NCBI GenBank assembly: GCA_934409175.1
Contig: CAKRVX010000046.1
Location: 1-16,010, forward strand
Origin: an uncultured Blautia sp.
GTDB taxonomy: Bacteria; Bacillota; Clostridia; Lachnospirales; Lachnospiraceae
Direction: 5' to 3'
DNA: 16,010 nucleotides
The notes beneath the pieces are model-generated. The model searched no databases. It saw only the letters and a program-made list of their open reading frames with translations, and was not told the DNA's origin. Both the position numbers and the translations under genes were made by a program. Positions 6,582 through 14,236 of this stretch are shown in pieces; position 1 is the first letter of the stretch; every line of letters starts with the position of its first letter.

Positions 6582-6600
6582 ACATTCATACATTCATCAA
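6572..6600 (-). promoter_or_regulatory. Promoter of the HicB-like gene
   Basis: On the - strand TTGATG (6600-6595) and TATACT (6577-6572) are 17 bases apart. It shares bases 6576-6577 with the -10 box of the + strand promoter, so the two promoters face across each other. Confidence 0.6.
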
Positions 6601-6638
6601 GTGATAAAAGGATTAGCGTTTTTAGAGGGAGATTAAAT

Positions 6639-7451
6639 ATGCTGACAATAGAAATGGATAATTTTGACCTGGGGCAGATCTGCAGATCAGGACAGTGTTT
6701 CAGGATGGATCAGATCGGAGAGAAAAGATACCGGGTGATCGCAGAAGACAAATATCTGGAACTGACTCAGGAGGGAGGAATTGTCAATTTCTTTTGCCCT
6801 GAGGAAGATTTTGTTTTTTACTGGATCAGATATTTTGATCTGGACTGTGATTATAGTGAATACATAGAGAGGATTAATCCCAGAGATAAATATCTGATGG
6901 CGGCCGGCGAAAGGGGAAAGGGTATTCGCATTCTGCAGCAGGATCTGTGGGAAATGATCATTTCGTTTTTGATTTCTCAGCAGAATAATATTACAAGAAT
7001 TAAAAAATGCATTGAAAATATCAGCCGTGAGTTTGGAAAGGGAAGGATAAGCAGCACAGGATCGGAGTATTATTCTTTTCCGTCGGCGGAAGCTCTTGCA
7101 GAGGCCACAGAAGAACAGCTGAAAGAATGTAATCTCGGATACAGGGGAAAGTATGTACTTGATACAGCCAGAAAGGTGGCATCCGGTGAGTTTTCTCTGG
7201 ACAGGCTGTATGATATGAAATATAATGCAGCCCGTAAAGAACTGCTGAGTTTGTATGGAGTGGGAGAAAAAGTTGCAGACTGTATCTGTCTTTTCGGGTT
7301 GCATCAGCTGGATGCATTTCCCGTGGATACCCATATCCGGCAGGCTTTGGACAATCATTATAAAAGGGGATTTCCGAACAGACGCTACAAAGGATATCGA
7401 GGCGTTATGCAGCAATATATTTTTTATTATGAGCTGATGAATGGTAAATAA
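6639..7451 (+). CDS. OGG1-type 8-oxoguanine DNA glycosylase/AP lyase
   Basis: This enzyme removes 8-oxoguanine opposite cytosine and nicks the abasic site (base excision repair). The 270-residue protein has an N-terminal OGG domain and a helix-hairpin-helix GPD domain. SQQNNITRIK near 113-122 matches the SxNNNIxRI motif of OGG1. The hairpin GVGEKVADCICLFGL carries the catalytic lysine at about K211, and FPVDTHIRQ carries the aspartate at about D230, paralleling human K249 and D268. The start at 6639 follows AGGGAG; a frame opening at 6510 would overlap the promoter and is rejected. It is probably co-transcribed with the small gene 22 bases downstream and lies near a convergent endonuclease III gene. 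Confidence 0.93.
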   Translation: MLTIEMDNFDLGQICRSGQCFRMDQIGEKRYRVIAEDKYLELTQEGGIVNFFCPEEDFVFYWIRYFDLDCDYSEYIERINPRDKYLMAAGERGKGIRILQQDLWEMIISFLISQQNNITRIKKCIENISREFGKGRISSTGSEYYSFPSAEALAEATEEQLKECNLGYRGKYVLDTARKVASGEFSLDRLYDMKYNAARKELLSLYGVGEKVADCICLFGLHQLDAFPVDTHIRQALDNHYKRGFPNRRYKGYRGVMQQYIFYYELMNGK

Positions 7452-7472
7452 GTGGGACAGGAGGAAATGATC

Positions 7473-7760
7473 ATGGAAATTGGGGCTATGTTAGATGAAT
7501 TAAGAGAAAAAGCACTGAAGGATCCTGGTATCTGGAAGGAATTGATGGATACCAGAACTGCAGTACAGCCGCTGGCTGCTTTTTGTGCCAAATGTCGTGA
7601 ACTTGGATATGAGATTTATGAAATGGATCTCATCACCGCTGGTGAGGAGTTTTATGCCACCATGCGCAGAAGTACAAATGGTGGAGGAGAGAATTCTCCG
7701 AAACTGGCGGGAGAAGATGATTTTTATGAGCTTTTCTTTGCCAGTCTGGAACATAAATAA
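7473..7760 (+). CDS. Small conserved-looking protein of unknown function
   Basis: The 95-residue acidic protein is not firmly recognised. Its N-terminal half (LREKALKDPGIWKELMDT, then a helix and RELGYEIYEMDLITAGEE) has a faint likeness to the Nif11 leader-type helical domain. The C-terminal part, with STNGGGENSPKLAGEDDFYE at about 67-86, has the look of a conserved motif but no double-glycine cleavage site or core peptide. There is no signal peptide or membrane segment. The ATG at 7473 is chosen because GGAGG lies 8 bases before it; a GTG at 7452 and an ATG at 7467 lack proper spacing. It follows the glycosylase gene closely and should share its transcript. A repair role is only suggested by context. 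Confidence 0.75.
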   Translation: MEIGAMLDELREKALKDPGIWKELMDTRTAVQPLAAFCAKCRELGYEIYEMDLITAGEEFYATMRRSTNGGGENSPKLAGEDDFYELFFASLEHK

Positions 7761-7777
7761 ATTTGTATATAGTTAAT

Positions 7778-7805
7778 GAGCACGCCGGGGGCGTGCTCGC
7801 TTTTG
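7778..7805 (+). terminator. Terminator between the small gene and nth
   Basis: A perfect 9-bp GC-rich stem (7778-7786 with 7790-7798) with a GGG loop, followed by GCTTTT. The T-run is short, so efficiency is uncertain. It lies between convergent genes. Confidence 0.65.
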
Positions 7806-7822
7806 GGGGTGAAAAACGCAAT

Positions 7823-8461
7823 TTAATCTACTCCGTTTCTGGCACAGATATCATTCAGACAGCATCTGTCACAGTAAGGCTTCGTGCGGGCAGTACAGAT
7901 TTCACGCCCGTGATTGACCAGACGGTGGCAGAAGCTATTACCTTCTTCCGGAGGAATGATCTTCCACAAAGCCATTTCCACTTTCTTGGGATCTTTTATA
8001 TTATCCACCAGTCCGATACGATTGGAAAGACGGATACAATGAGTATCAGTAACGATTGCGGGTTTTCCGAATACATCTCCCATGATCAGATTGGCGCTTT
8101 TCCTGCCTACTCCGGGAAGTTTCAAAAGAGCATTGAAATCCTCAGGAACTTTATCGTGATACTGGTCATGGAGCACTTTCATACAGGCACTGATGTCTCT
8201 GGCTTTACTCTTTCCCAACCCGCAGGGCCGCACGATTGCCTCGATATCTGCCACATCCGCATTCGCAAGTGTTTCCACAGTAGGGAACTTTGCATACAGA
8301 TCTTTCACAACCACATTTACTCTTGCATCTGTACACTGTGCTGCCAACCGTACACTCACCAGTAATTTCCATGCATTATCATAATCCAGAGTACAGTCTG
8401 CATCCGGATATTCCTTTTTCAGCCGATCAATTACCTCAAGGGCCAGTTCTTGTTTCGTCAT
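7823..8461 (-). CDS. nth: Endonuclease III (DNA glycosylase/AP lyase)
   Basis: Endonuclease III removes oxidized pyrimidines and cleaves at the abasic site. The 212-residue length is typical. The helix-hairpin-helix LPGVGRKSANLI carries the catalytic lysine K121, and TDTHCIRLSNR carries D139. The C-terminal 4Fe-4S ligands are C189, C197, C200 and C206. The spacing is CX7CX2CX5C, one residue more in the first gap than the CX6CX2CX5C of E. coli and B. subtilis; the extra residue lies within TARTKPY. C201 next to C200 is an additional cysteine. GAGGAT lies about 10 bases before the ATG. It is convergent with the OGG-type gene and divergent from the Crp/Fnr-type regulator. Confidence 0.95.
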   Translation of the reverse strand: MTKQELALEVIDRLKKEYPDADCTLDYDNAWKLLVSVRLAAQCTDARVNVVVKDLYAKFPTVETLANADVADIEAIVRPCGLGKSKARDISACMKVLHDQYHDKVPEDFNALLKLPGVGRKSANLIMGDVFGKPAIVTDTHCIRLSNRIGLVDNIKDPKKVEMALWKIIPPEEGNSFCHRLVNHGREICTARTKPYCDRCCLNDICARNGVD

Positions 8462-8541
8462 ATGTTATCTATCCTCATTTCTTGTATATTAAGTTATATT
8501 TTCTTTCGCGTCTTATTTATAATAACATAAACAACAACCCC

Positions 8542-8570
8542 TTGCATTTCCTATTTTCCTATATTAAAAT
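8542..8570 (+). promoter_or_regulatory. Promoter of the Crp/Fnr-type regulator
   Basis: TTGCAT (8542-8547) and TAAAAT (8565-8570) are 17 bases apart, 57 bases before the regulator's start codon. No convincing - strand promoter for nth was found in the same gap. Confidence 0.6.
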
Positions 8571-8580
8571 AAAATCAGCC

Positions 8581-8594
8581 GTTGTATTTACAAC
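8581..8594 (+). promoter_or_regulatory. Inverted repeat, possible autoregulatory operator
   Basis: GTTGTA-TT-TACAAC is a perfect 6-bp inverted repeat just after the predicted transcription start of the Crp/Fnr-type gene. Bound protein here would block its own transcription. It does not match the E. coli Crp or Fnr consensus. Confidence 0.4.
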
Positions 8595-8626
8595 AAAGCA
8601 ATAAATTCCAGTCCGAAAGGAAATAT

Positions 8627-9298
8627 ATGATAAATACAGATTTTCTATGCAGATCCCGTTTGTTTAAAGGGTTTACAAAAGAAGAAATAGCAAGTCTCCT
8701 GGAATGTCTCAATGCAGTGGTTAAAACCTGGAAGAAAGGAGAATATATCTTTCAGGCAGGAGAAGTAACAGAATATTTTGGAATGATCCTGGAAGGAAAA
8801 GTTCAGATCATTAATGATGACTACTGGGGCGAACGCCAGATTCTGGCAGGATTTGGGAAAGGCCAGCTTTTTGGTGAAGCATATGCATGTATGGAACAAA
8901 CACCGCTTCTGATCAGTGCCGTAGCAGTGGAAGAAACACAGGTGCTGATGTTGAATGCACACAGAGTTTTACAGACCTGTACTTCAGCCTGCGACTTTCA
9001 TCGCAGACTGGTAGAAAATCTGGTAGGGATACTGGCAAAGAAAAATCTTACCCTGACCAGGAAAATAGACCAGATCAGCAAAAAGACCATCAGAGGGAAA
9101 GTTCTGGCTTATTTATCCAGTGAGGCCGGACAACAGGATAGTAATGATATTGTTGTCCCGTTTAACAGACAACAGCTGGCAGAGTATTTGTCTGTGGACA
9201 GAAGCGCTCTGTCATCAGAATTGTCGAAGATGCAAAAAGAGGGAATCATCAGTTATAAGAAAAATCATTTTATTTTAAATAAAGTTCATCTGGAATAG
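8627..9298 (+). CDS. Crp/Fnr family transcriptional regulator
   Basis: The 223-residue protein has an N-terminal cyclic-nucleotide-binding-like beta-barrel (about 5-120, with KGEYIFQAGE, GMILEGKVQI and GQLFGEAYA), a dimerization helix (about 125-150), and a C-terminal winged helix (about 150-218, VPFNRQQLAEYLSVDRSALSSEL being the HTH). The phosphate-binding Arg-Ser pair of Crp is not present (TPLLISAVA instead), so cAMP is unlikely to be the ligand. There is no N-terminal cysteine cluster as in Fnr, only C8 and scattered cysteines. Ligand and targets are unknown. The ATG at 8627 follows AAAGGA; a longer frame from 8582 runs into the inverted repeat and is rejected. The repeat at 8581-8594 suggests self-regulation. 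Confidence 0.9.
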   Translation: MINTDFLCRSRLFKGFTKEEIASLLECLNAVVKTWKKGEYIFQAGEVTEYFGMILEGKVQIINDDYWGERQILAGFGKGQLFGEAYACMEQTPLLISAVAVEETQVLMLNAHRVLQTCTSACDFHRRLVENLVGILAKKNLTLTRKIDQISKKTIRGKVLAYLSSEAGQQDSNDIVVPFNRQQLAEYLSVDRSALSSELSKMQKEGIISYKKNHFILNKVHLE

Positions 9299-9389
9299 TT
9301 AAAACTGCAGAGTATGTGACTTGTACAGAAAAGAGTTTGGGCCTGAAGCAAAGATCAGGTTAAGAGAGCAAGTGTAAATTTAACTGATT

Positions 9390-9408
9390 GCGGATTGTGA
9401 ATATCCGC
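9390..9408. other. Inverted repeat upstream of the metallo-beta-lactamase-fold gene
   Basis: GCGGAT-N7-ATCCGC lies 21 bases before the start codon. There is no T-run, so it is not an obvious terminator; it may be an operator or an mRNA hairpin close to the ribosome binding site. The remaining gap (9299-9389) shows only a weak CCTGA/TCAGG stem at 9342-9359. Confidence 0.35.
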
Positions 9409-9428
9409 TTGACCACAGAGGGAAAAGA

Positions 9429-10589
9429 ATGAAAGTACGAATGTATAATGTTGGTTTCGGAGACTGCTTTTGTCTCCGGGACAGAAAGAAGAGTCTGCTG
9501 GTAGATTTCGGAACCAATAACAGCAGAATAGAGGGACGCCCCAGAAGAGAAATATTTGATGTGATCATTTCAGATCTGTCTACGATCAATTGTAAAAATC
9601 TGCTTCTGACACATTTTCATATGGATCATCTGTCAGGCCTTCTTTATATGATGAAAAAAAGAGACAGCTCTTTTGATTTTGGTAAAATTTATCTTCCGGA
9701 TGTATTTTCAAAAGAGGAAATGAGTCGGACGCTGGTGTTGCTGCTCCTGTCAGATCTGCTAAAGGAATCCGGACTTCCAAGTCGCCAGGTCAGTCTGTTT
9801 GCGTTGGTAGATGCGCTTCTGGAAAACAAACAGAATGTGGAATTGCTCAGCAGAGGAAAGATTTTTGAAGATAAGTACCAGGCACTTTGGCCTGATGTAG
9901 ATGTGATTCAGAAAGAAACGGATGAGGTTTACAGCAGAATCTGTGAAAATGAGAAATTTAAGGATGTAATGAATGTCCTTCTTGAATTTGCAGAGAAACT
10001 TCGCAGGATTATCTGGTCTATGACAGAAGAGGGAAGAGCTCAGTCAGAGGAAGAACAGGAGAAAATCTCTCTGGCCTATGTTTATGACAGGGAATTCCGA
10101 AGAATTAAGGCAATTCCGGAGTTCAAGGAACTGTTGAACTATCTGAATGAGAATAAAGTAAATCTCAGGCAGTTCAAGCACAAGATCAGTATTGTATTTC
10201 AGAATGCAAGAGATGGAGAACTGAATTTATTATTTACCGGAGATGTGCAGCCGGAACATATGCGGATGATCTCAGAAAATTATGACGGAACTTTGCCGTT
10301 ATATGAACATTACTGGTGTATTAAAGTTCCGCACCACGGAACTCAGGGACATTACTTTGACTTTTCACAGTATGAACCGGAAAATATGCTGATTTCCAAT
10401 GGGATTCATTTTGCGAACAGCAAAAAAGAATCAAAAGAGCTGAGAACATCACCACTGTATGGGGGACTGTTCTATATTCCGGACACTCATATGTACTGCT
10501 CAAACTGTGACTGCTGTGACAGCTATGAAAATGGATGTTCCTGTAAGGAAGCAGATGTGATCTCACCGGCATACTATAAAGATATATAA
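9429..10589 (+). CDS. ComEC-like metallo-beta-lactamase-fold protein
   Basis: The 386-residue protein has a metallo-beta-lactamase fold: VDFG at D26, THFHMDHLSG with H62, H64, D66 and H67, LLFTGD with D272, and KVPHHGT with H302-H303. The VPHHG signature is typical of the ComEC/Rec2 C-terminal hydrolase domain, but there are no membrane segments, so this is a free-standing, probably cytoplasmic enzyme. Between the two metal-site halves lies a largely helical insertion (about 95-250) with many charged residues. The C-terminus carries six cysteines (357, 360, 362, 363, 370, 372) that could bind zinc. GAGGG precedes the ATG. No operon partner is evident: the gene is flanked by a Crp/Fnr-type regulator and the convergent glgP. 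A nuclease or phosphodiesterase activity is plausible but not shown. Confidence 0.8.
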   Translation: MKVRMYNVGFGDCFCLRDRKKSLLVDFGTNNSRIEGRPRREIFDVIISDLSTINCKNLLLTHFHMDHLSGLLYMMKKRDSSFDFGKIYLPDVFSKEEMSRTLVLLLLSDLLKESGLPSRQVSLFALVDALLENKQNVELLSRGKIFEDKYQALWPDVDVIQKETDEVYSRICENEKFKDVMNVLLEFAEKLRRIIWSMTEEGRAQSEEEQEKISLAYVYDREFRRIKAIPEFKELLNYLNENKVNLRQFKHKISIVFQNARDGELNLLFTGDVQPEHMRMISENYDGTLPLYEHYWCIKVPHHGTQGHYFDFSQYEPENMLISNGIHFANSKKESKELRTSPLYGGLFYIPDTHMYCSNCDCCDSYENGCSCKEADVISPAYYKDI

Positions 10590-10637
10590 AAAACAGCAGG
10601 CATTGTATATTTGATTGAATATACAATGCCTGCTGTT
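10588..10637 (-). terminator. Terminator of glgP
   Basis: A perfect 20-bp stem (10592-10611 with 10618-10637) with a 6-base loop. On the - strand it is followed by TTTTTT (10593-10588) and starts 14 bases after the glgP stop. The + strand has no T-run, so for the upstream + gene it may act only as an mRNA end. Confidence 0.9.
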
Positions 10638-10650
10638 GGATTTCCTGAAA

Positions 10651-12918
10651 TTATTTCGCCGGTGTCAGGTGCCAGATATCATTGTTGTACTGTTCAATTG
10701 TTCTGTCTGAAGAGAAAAATCCGGCTTTTGCAATGTTAACAAGCATTTTCTTAGCCCATGTTTTTCTGTCTGTGTAATCAGCCAGTGCCTGATCTTTCTT
10801 TTCAACATAATCATTAAAGTCGAGAAGAGTCATGAACCAGTCTTTGCTTACCAGTTCGTGGTGAAGTCTTTCCAGATTTTCTTTGTGGCCAAGTGCCATC
10901 ATTTCTTTACCGATGATAAAGTCAACACACTCTTTGATGTGTGCGTCGTTTTCGTAGATATCTTTTGAGCAGTAATCTGCTTTTTCGTAGTGTTCGATAA
11001 CTTTCTCGCTGGATTCACCGAAGATATAGATGTTGTCTTCACCAACCAGTTCGCTGATCTCAACGTTAGCGCCATCCATAGTTCCCAGAGTAACAGCACC
11101 GTTCAGCATGAACTTCATGTTACCTGTACCACTTGCTTCTTTGGAAGCCAGGGAAATCTGTTCGGAGATATCGCAGGCAGGAATTAATTTCTCTGCTGCG
11201 GATACATTGTAGTTCTCAACCATAACAAGTTTCATATATGGTGCAACTTCCGGATCGTCTTTGATGAGATCCTGGAGTGTGAGCAGAAGATGGATGATAT
11301 CTTTCGCGATCACATAAGCAGGAGCTGCTTTTGCACCGAAGATAAAGGTTACAGGCTGAGCTGGTTTCTTACCGCCTTTGATTTCCAGATATTTGTTGAT
11401 AATGTACAGAGCGTTTAACTGCTGGCGCTTGTACTCGTGGAGACGCTTGATCTGGATATCGTAAATGCTGTTTTCATCAATTTCAATACCTGTGTTAGAC
11501 AGGATGAAGTCTTTCAGAGTTTTCTTTGCTTCTGTTTTGATATCAAGGATCTTATTCAGAACTGCTTCGTCATCTTTATATTTCAGCAGATTTTCCAGAG
11601 CATTTGCATCTTTTTTGAACTCATCACCGATCAGTTCTGTGATGTAGTTAGTCAACGGATGGTTGCAGTGCATTAACCAGCGGCGGAATGTGATTCCATT
11701 GGTCTTATTATTGAACTTCTCCGGATAAATATCGTAGAAAGCTTTTAACTCACTTGTTTTCAGGATCTCTGTATGCAGAGCAGCAACACCGTTGATGGAG
11801 AATCCGTAGTGGATGTCCATATGTGCCATGTGAACCAGATTGTTCTTGTCGATGATTGCTACATTTTCCTGCGGATATTTCTCTTTGATCTTCTCATCCA
11901 GTTTCTCGATGATCGGTACAAGGTGAGGAACTACGTCGAGGAGATAATCCATCGGCCATTTTTCCAGAGCTTCTGCAAGGATAGTATGGTTTGTATAAGC
12001 ACAAACATGGGATACGATCTCAGCAGCTTCATCGAAGTCGATTCCACGCTCTGTAAGAAGACGGATCAGTTCCGGAATGATCATACTTGGGTGAGTATCG
12101 TTGATCTGGATGACTGCGTAATCTGCAAGGTCATGCAGGTTGCATCCCTTCTTTGTAGCTTCATCCAGGATGAACTGAGCAGCGTTGCATACCATGAAGT
12201 ACTGCTGGAAGATACGGAGTTTACGTCCGTCGTCATCGCTGTCATCTGGATACAGGAACAGTGTCAGGTTGTGAAGGATGTCTTTCTTATCAAAAGAAAT
12301 TCCGTCTTTTACGATTGTTTCATCTGCGATGTCGATGTCAAATAAGTGCAGATGAATGGATTTGTTATTGTAGCCTGCAACGTCAATATCGTACAGGGAA
12401 GATTTCAGTGAGAATCCGCGGAACGGTACTGTGTAGGAAACGCCTGCAGGTGTAAGCCAGCTGTATTTCTCAATCCATGGGTTTGGAGTTTCTTTCTGAA
12501 GTCTGTCTTCGAAGAGCTGTTTGAACAGTCCGAGATGATAGTTCAGACCAATACCTTCGCCCGGAAGACCAAGAGTTGCGATGGAATCCAGGAAGCATGC
12601 AGCCAGACGTCCCAGACCGCCGTTACCAAGAGATGGTTCTGGTTCCACTTCTTCGATGTCTGCGATAGATTTGCCATTTTCCTTTAAGAATGCGGCAATA
12701 TCATCGTAGATTCCAAGGTTGATCAGGTTATTGGATAATAACTTACCAATCAGGAACTCTGCGGAAATATAATAGATTTTTTTCTTTCCATCTTGATAAC
12801 CTCTCTCGAAGAGCTGGTTTTTTGTATAAATCAATAATGCATTGTAGATTTCTTCGTTTGTGCACTGACGTACGTTTTTCTTATACAGGTCATAGATGAG
12901 CTTTTCTAAATTTTCCAT
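10651..12918 (-). CDS. glgP: Glycogen/starch/alpha-glucan phosphorylase
   Basis: GlgP (GT35 family) releases glucose 1-phosphate from glycogen or other alpha-1,4-glucans with pyridoxal phosphate as cofactor. The 755-residue protein has the family signatures in order: [73 protein letters not shown], and [15 protein letters not shown] with the cofactor lysine at K602, then [10 protein letters not shown]. It is shorter than the roughly 800-840 residues of E. coli and animal enzymes because the N-terminal regulatory extension is shortened, which argues against phosphorylation- or AMP-type control. AGGGAG precedes the ATG. It is transcribed alone, downstream of an AraC-type gene on the same strand across a 173-base gap; control by that regulator is possible but unproven. 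Confidence 0.97.
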   Translation of the reverse strand: MENLEKLIYDLYKKNVRQCTNEEIYNALLIYTKNQLFERGYQDGKKKIYYISAEFLIGKLLSNNLINLGIYDDIAAFLKENGKSIADIEEVEPEPSLGNGGLGRLAACFLDSIATLGLPGEGIGLNYHLGLFKQLFEDRLQKETPNPWIEKYSWLTPAGVSYTVPFRGFSLKSSLYDIDVAGYNNKSIHLHLFDIDIADETIVKDGISFDKKDILHNLTLFLYPDDSDDDGRKLRIFQQYFMVCNAAQFILDEATKKGCNLHDLADYAVIQINDTHPSMIIPELIRLLTERGIDFDEAAEIVSHVCAYTNHTILAEALEKWPMDYLLDVVPHLVPIIEKLDEKIKEKYPQENVAIIDKNNLVHMAHMDIHYGFSINGVAALHTEILKTSELKAFYDIYPEKFNNKTNGITFRRWLMHCNHPLTNYITELIGDEFKKDANALENLLKYKDDEAVLNKILDIKTEAKKTLKDFILSNTGIEIDENSIYDIQIKRLHEYKRQQLNALYIINKYLEIKGGKKPAQPVTFIFGAKAAPAYVIAKDIIHLLLTLQDLIKDDPEVAPYMKLVMVENYNVSAAEKLIPACDISEQISLASKEASGTGNMKFMLNGAVTLGTMDGANVEISELVGEDNIYIFGESSEKVIEHYEKADYCSKDIYENDAHIKECVDFIIGKEMMALGHKENLERLHHELVSKDWFMTLLDFNDYVEKKDQALADYTDRKTWAKKMLVNIAKAGFFSSDRTIEQYNNDIWHLTPAK

Positions 12919-13012
12919 CGTAATCTCCCTTTCTGCAATGAATATGTGTATTTTTATGAGTTAGATTTTTAATAGTTTTGTTTTGCTTTTTAATAGTGTA
13001 TCTGTCATTTGC

Positions 13013-13039
13013 GTCAGCTGAAGAAGTTCTCTTGCTGAC
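13013..13039. promoter_or_regulatory. Inverted repeat in the glgP upstream region
   Basis: GTCAGC (13013-13018) and GCTGAC (13034-13039) flank 15 bases that themselves contain AAGA/TCTT. It could be an operator for glgP or a hairpin ending the araC-type transcript, though it has no T-run. No clear sigma-A promoter for glgP was identified in this gap. Confidence 0.35.
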
Positions 13040-13091
13040 ATGTATAACTATATCAGCAGTCAGACTGAAAGAATACAACAAAATTGCGATT

Positions 13092-13976
13092 TTATGACAG
13101 GTTTCTGCGAAACTTGTGAGGAGACATGCCTGTTGCCTGCTGGAATTTCTTGATGAAATAGCTGGTGTTGTTAAAGCCTACTTCCAGGGCAATTTCCGTG
13201 ACGGAGGAGTCGGAATGCAGCAACAGGGTTTTGGCCTTCTCAATACGGAGATCGTTGATGTAGGAAATCAGGGTTTTATCCGTATATTGTTTGAACAGCT
13301 TCATGAAATAGTATTCACTGTAATTGGAAAGAGCTGTAAGCTCAGCGGCAGTAAGAGGTTGAGCGTAGTTAAGATTGATATAGTCAAGGATCTTTTTTAT
13401 GGAAGAAAGGCTTTTATACTGTTCTTTGTCAGCGGGAATAATGTAATTTCCCATAAGCATTTCGTAGAAAAAGTGAAAGAACAAAGCCTTTAATTTTACG
13501 AAATAATAAGGCCCTTTTTCTTTATGACAGGTATGGATCGCATCAAAAAGCTGGCAGATATTTTCATAGTTGGCATTGTCAGGAGATATGATATGAGTAA
13601 ATTCCGCCTGGTTTTCCATTAACAGGGAAATGACACGTTCCTGACATAAATCTCCGGCAGGGCCAGAAAGAAAATTCAAATCAAAAACAATGCTTCTGAA
13701 ATAAAGGATATTCTTCAGATCTGTTTTTATGCCATGCAGAACACCGCGGTTTACAATGATCAGATCTCCTTCTTTCACACGGAGGATTTCTTTGTTCAGG
13801 CGAATAAGTCCGCTGCCGGATTCAATATGGATCAGTTCCATCTCATCATGCCAGTGGTTATAAAGAGAATGGAAGATTTCGCAGTTATCGGTATAAGTTT
13901 CGATGGGAAGCTCGAAAGAGCCATGAGTGCTTAATTCTTTCAGGGTGTCGTCTACTTCGATGGGGGGAGTGTACAT
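13092..13976 (-). CDS. AraC family transcriptional regulator
   Basis: The 294-residue protein has an N-terminal cupin-type sensing domain (about 20-110, with HWHDEMELIHIESG and VKEGDLIIVNRGVLHGI) and a C-terminal double helix-turn-helix (about 190-294: LTAAELTALSNYSEYYFMKL and VTEIALEVGFNNTSYFIKKF, ending GMSPHKFRR). The sensing domain resembles those of sugar-responsive regulators, but the inducer cannot be read from the sequence. AAGGAGG lies six bases before the ATG. It has a near-consensus promoter and lies between glgP downstream and a citD remnant upstream on the opposite strand. Either glycan use or the lost citrate genes could have been its target. Confidence 0.93.
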   Translation of the reverse strand: MYTPPIEVDDTLKELSTHGSFELPIETYTDNCEIFHSLYNHWHDEMELIHIESGSGLIRLNKEILRVKEGDLIIVNRGVLHGIKTDLKNILYFRSIVFDLNFLSGPAGDLCQERVISLLMENQAEFTHIISPDNANYENICQLFDAIHTCHKEKGPYYFVKLKALFFHFFYEMLMGNYIIPADKEQYKSLSSIKKILDYINLNYAQPLTAAELTALSNYSEYYFMKLFKQYTDKTLISYINDLRIEKAKTLLLHSDSSVTEIALEVGFNNTSYFIKKFQQATGMSPHKFRRNLS

Positions 13977-14010
13977 GAGGAGCCTCCTTTTTGATAGATT
14001 ACTTTTATTT

Positions 14011-14039
14011 ATTATGAAAGATTACCAGAGGTATGTCAA
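14011..14039 (-). promoter_or_regulatory. Promoter of the AraC-type gene
   Basis: On the - strand TTGACA (14039-14034) is a perfect -35 box, with CATAAT (14016-14011) 17 bases away, 35 bases before the start codon. Confidence 0.8.
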
Positions 14040-14051
14040 TGGTGGGACTAC

Positions 14052-14067
14052 CTTAATAAATATTAAG
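14052..14067. promoter_or_regulatory. AT-rich inverted repeat upstream of the AraC-type promoter
   Basis: CTTAATA-AA-TATTAAG is a perfect 7-bp inverted repeat 13 bases upstream of the -35 box of the AraC-type gene and before the divergent citD remnant. Its position suits a regulator site for either strand. Confidence 0.35.
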
Positions 14068-14077
14068 ATAAAAGGTG

Positions 14078-14106
14078 TTTATCCTGTAAGGTTGTGATCC
14101 TATGAT
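14078..14106 (+). promoter_or_regulatory. Weak candidate promoter for the citD remnant transcript
   Basis: TTTATC (14078-14083) and TATGAT (14101-14106) are 17 bases apart. The -35 box is poor, so this is tentative. The stretch from 14107 to 14225 shows no gene; TCTCAG and CTGAGA form a distant inverted repeat at about 14109-14151. Confidence 0.3.
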
Positions 14107-14236
14107 GTTCTCAGATGAAGAAAAACAAATGAACCCCAAATTACTGAGATAAAAATCTTAAGGGAAAAAGATAGCAAAAAACAAAGTACAGAATCTGATA
14201 AAAGATATGTACACAGCAAATAAGGAGGACAAAAGA

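Noticed and set aside
6510..6638. 43-residue N-terminal extension of the OGG-type glycosylase
   Set aside because: It would be translated from upstream of the predicted promoter, and the family's N-terminus begins near MLTIEMDNF; AGGGAG marks the start at 6639.
7763..8365. 200-residue + strand frame opposite nth
   Set aside because: Entirely antisense to a well-supported endonuclease III gene, with no ribosome binding site or recognizable domain.
10588..10637. Terminator for the + strand metallo-beta-lactamase-fold gene
   Set aside because: The stem is strong but on the + strand it is followed by GGATTTCC, not a T-run; it is assigned to glgP.
11773..12345. 190-residue + strand frame opposite glgP
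   Set aside because: Shadow of the glycogen phosphorylase coding sequence; composition and lack of motifs do not support a gene.
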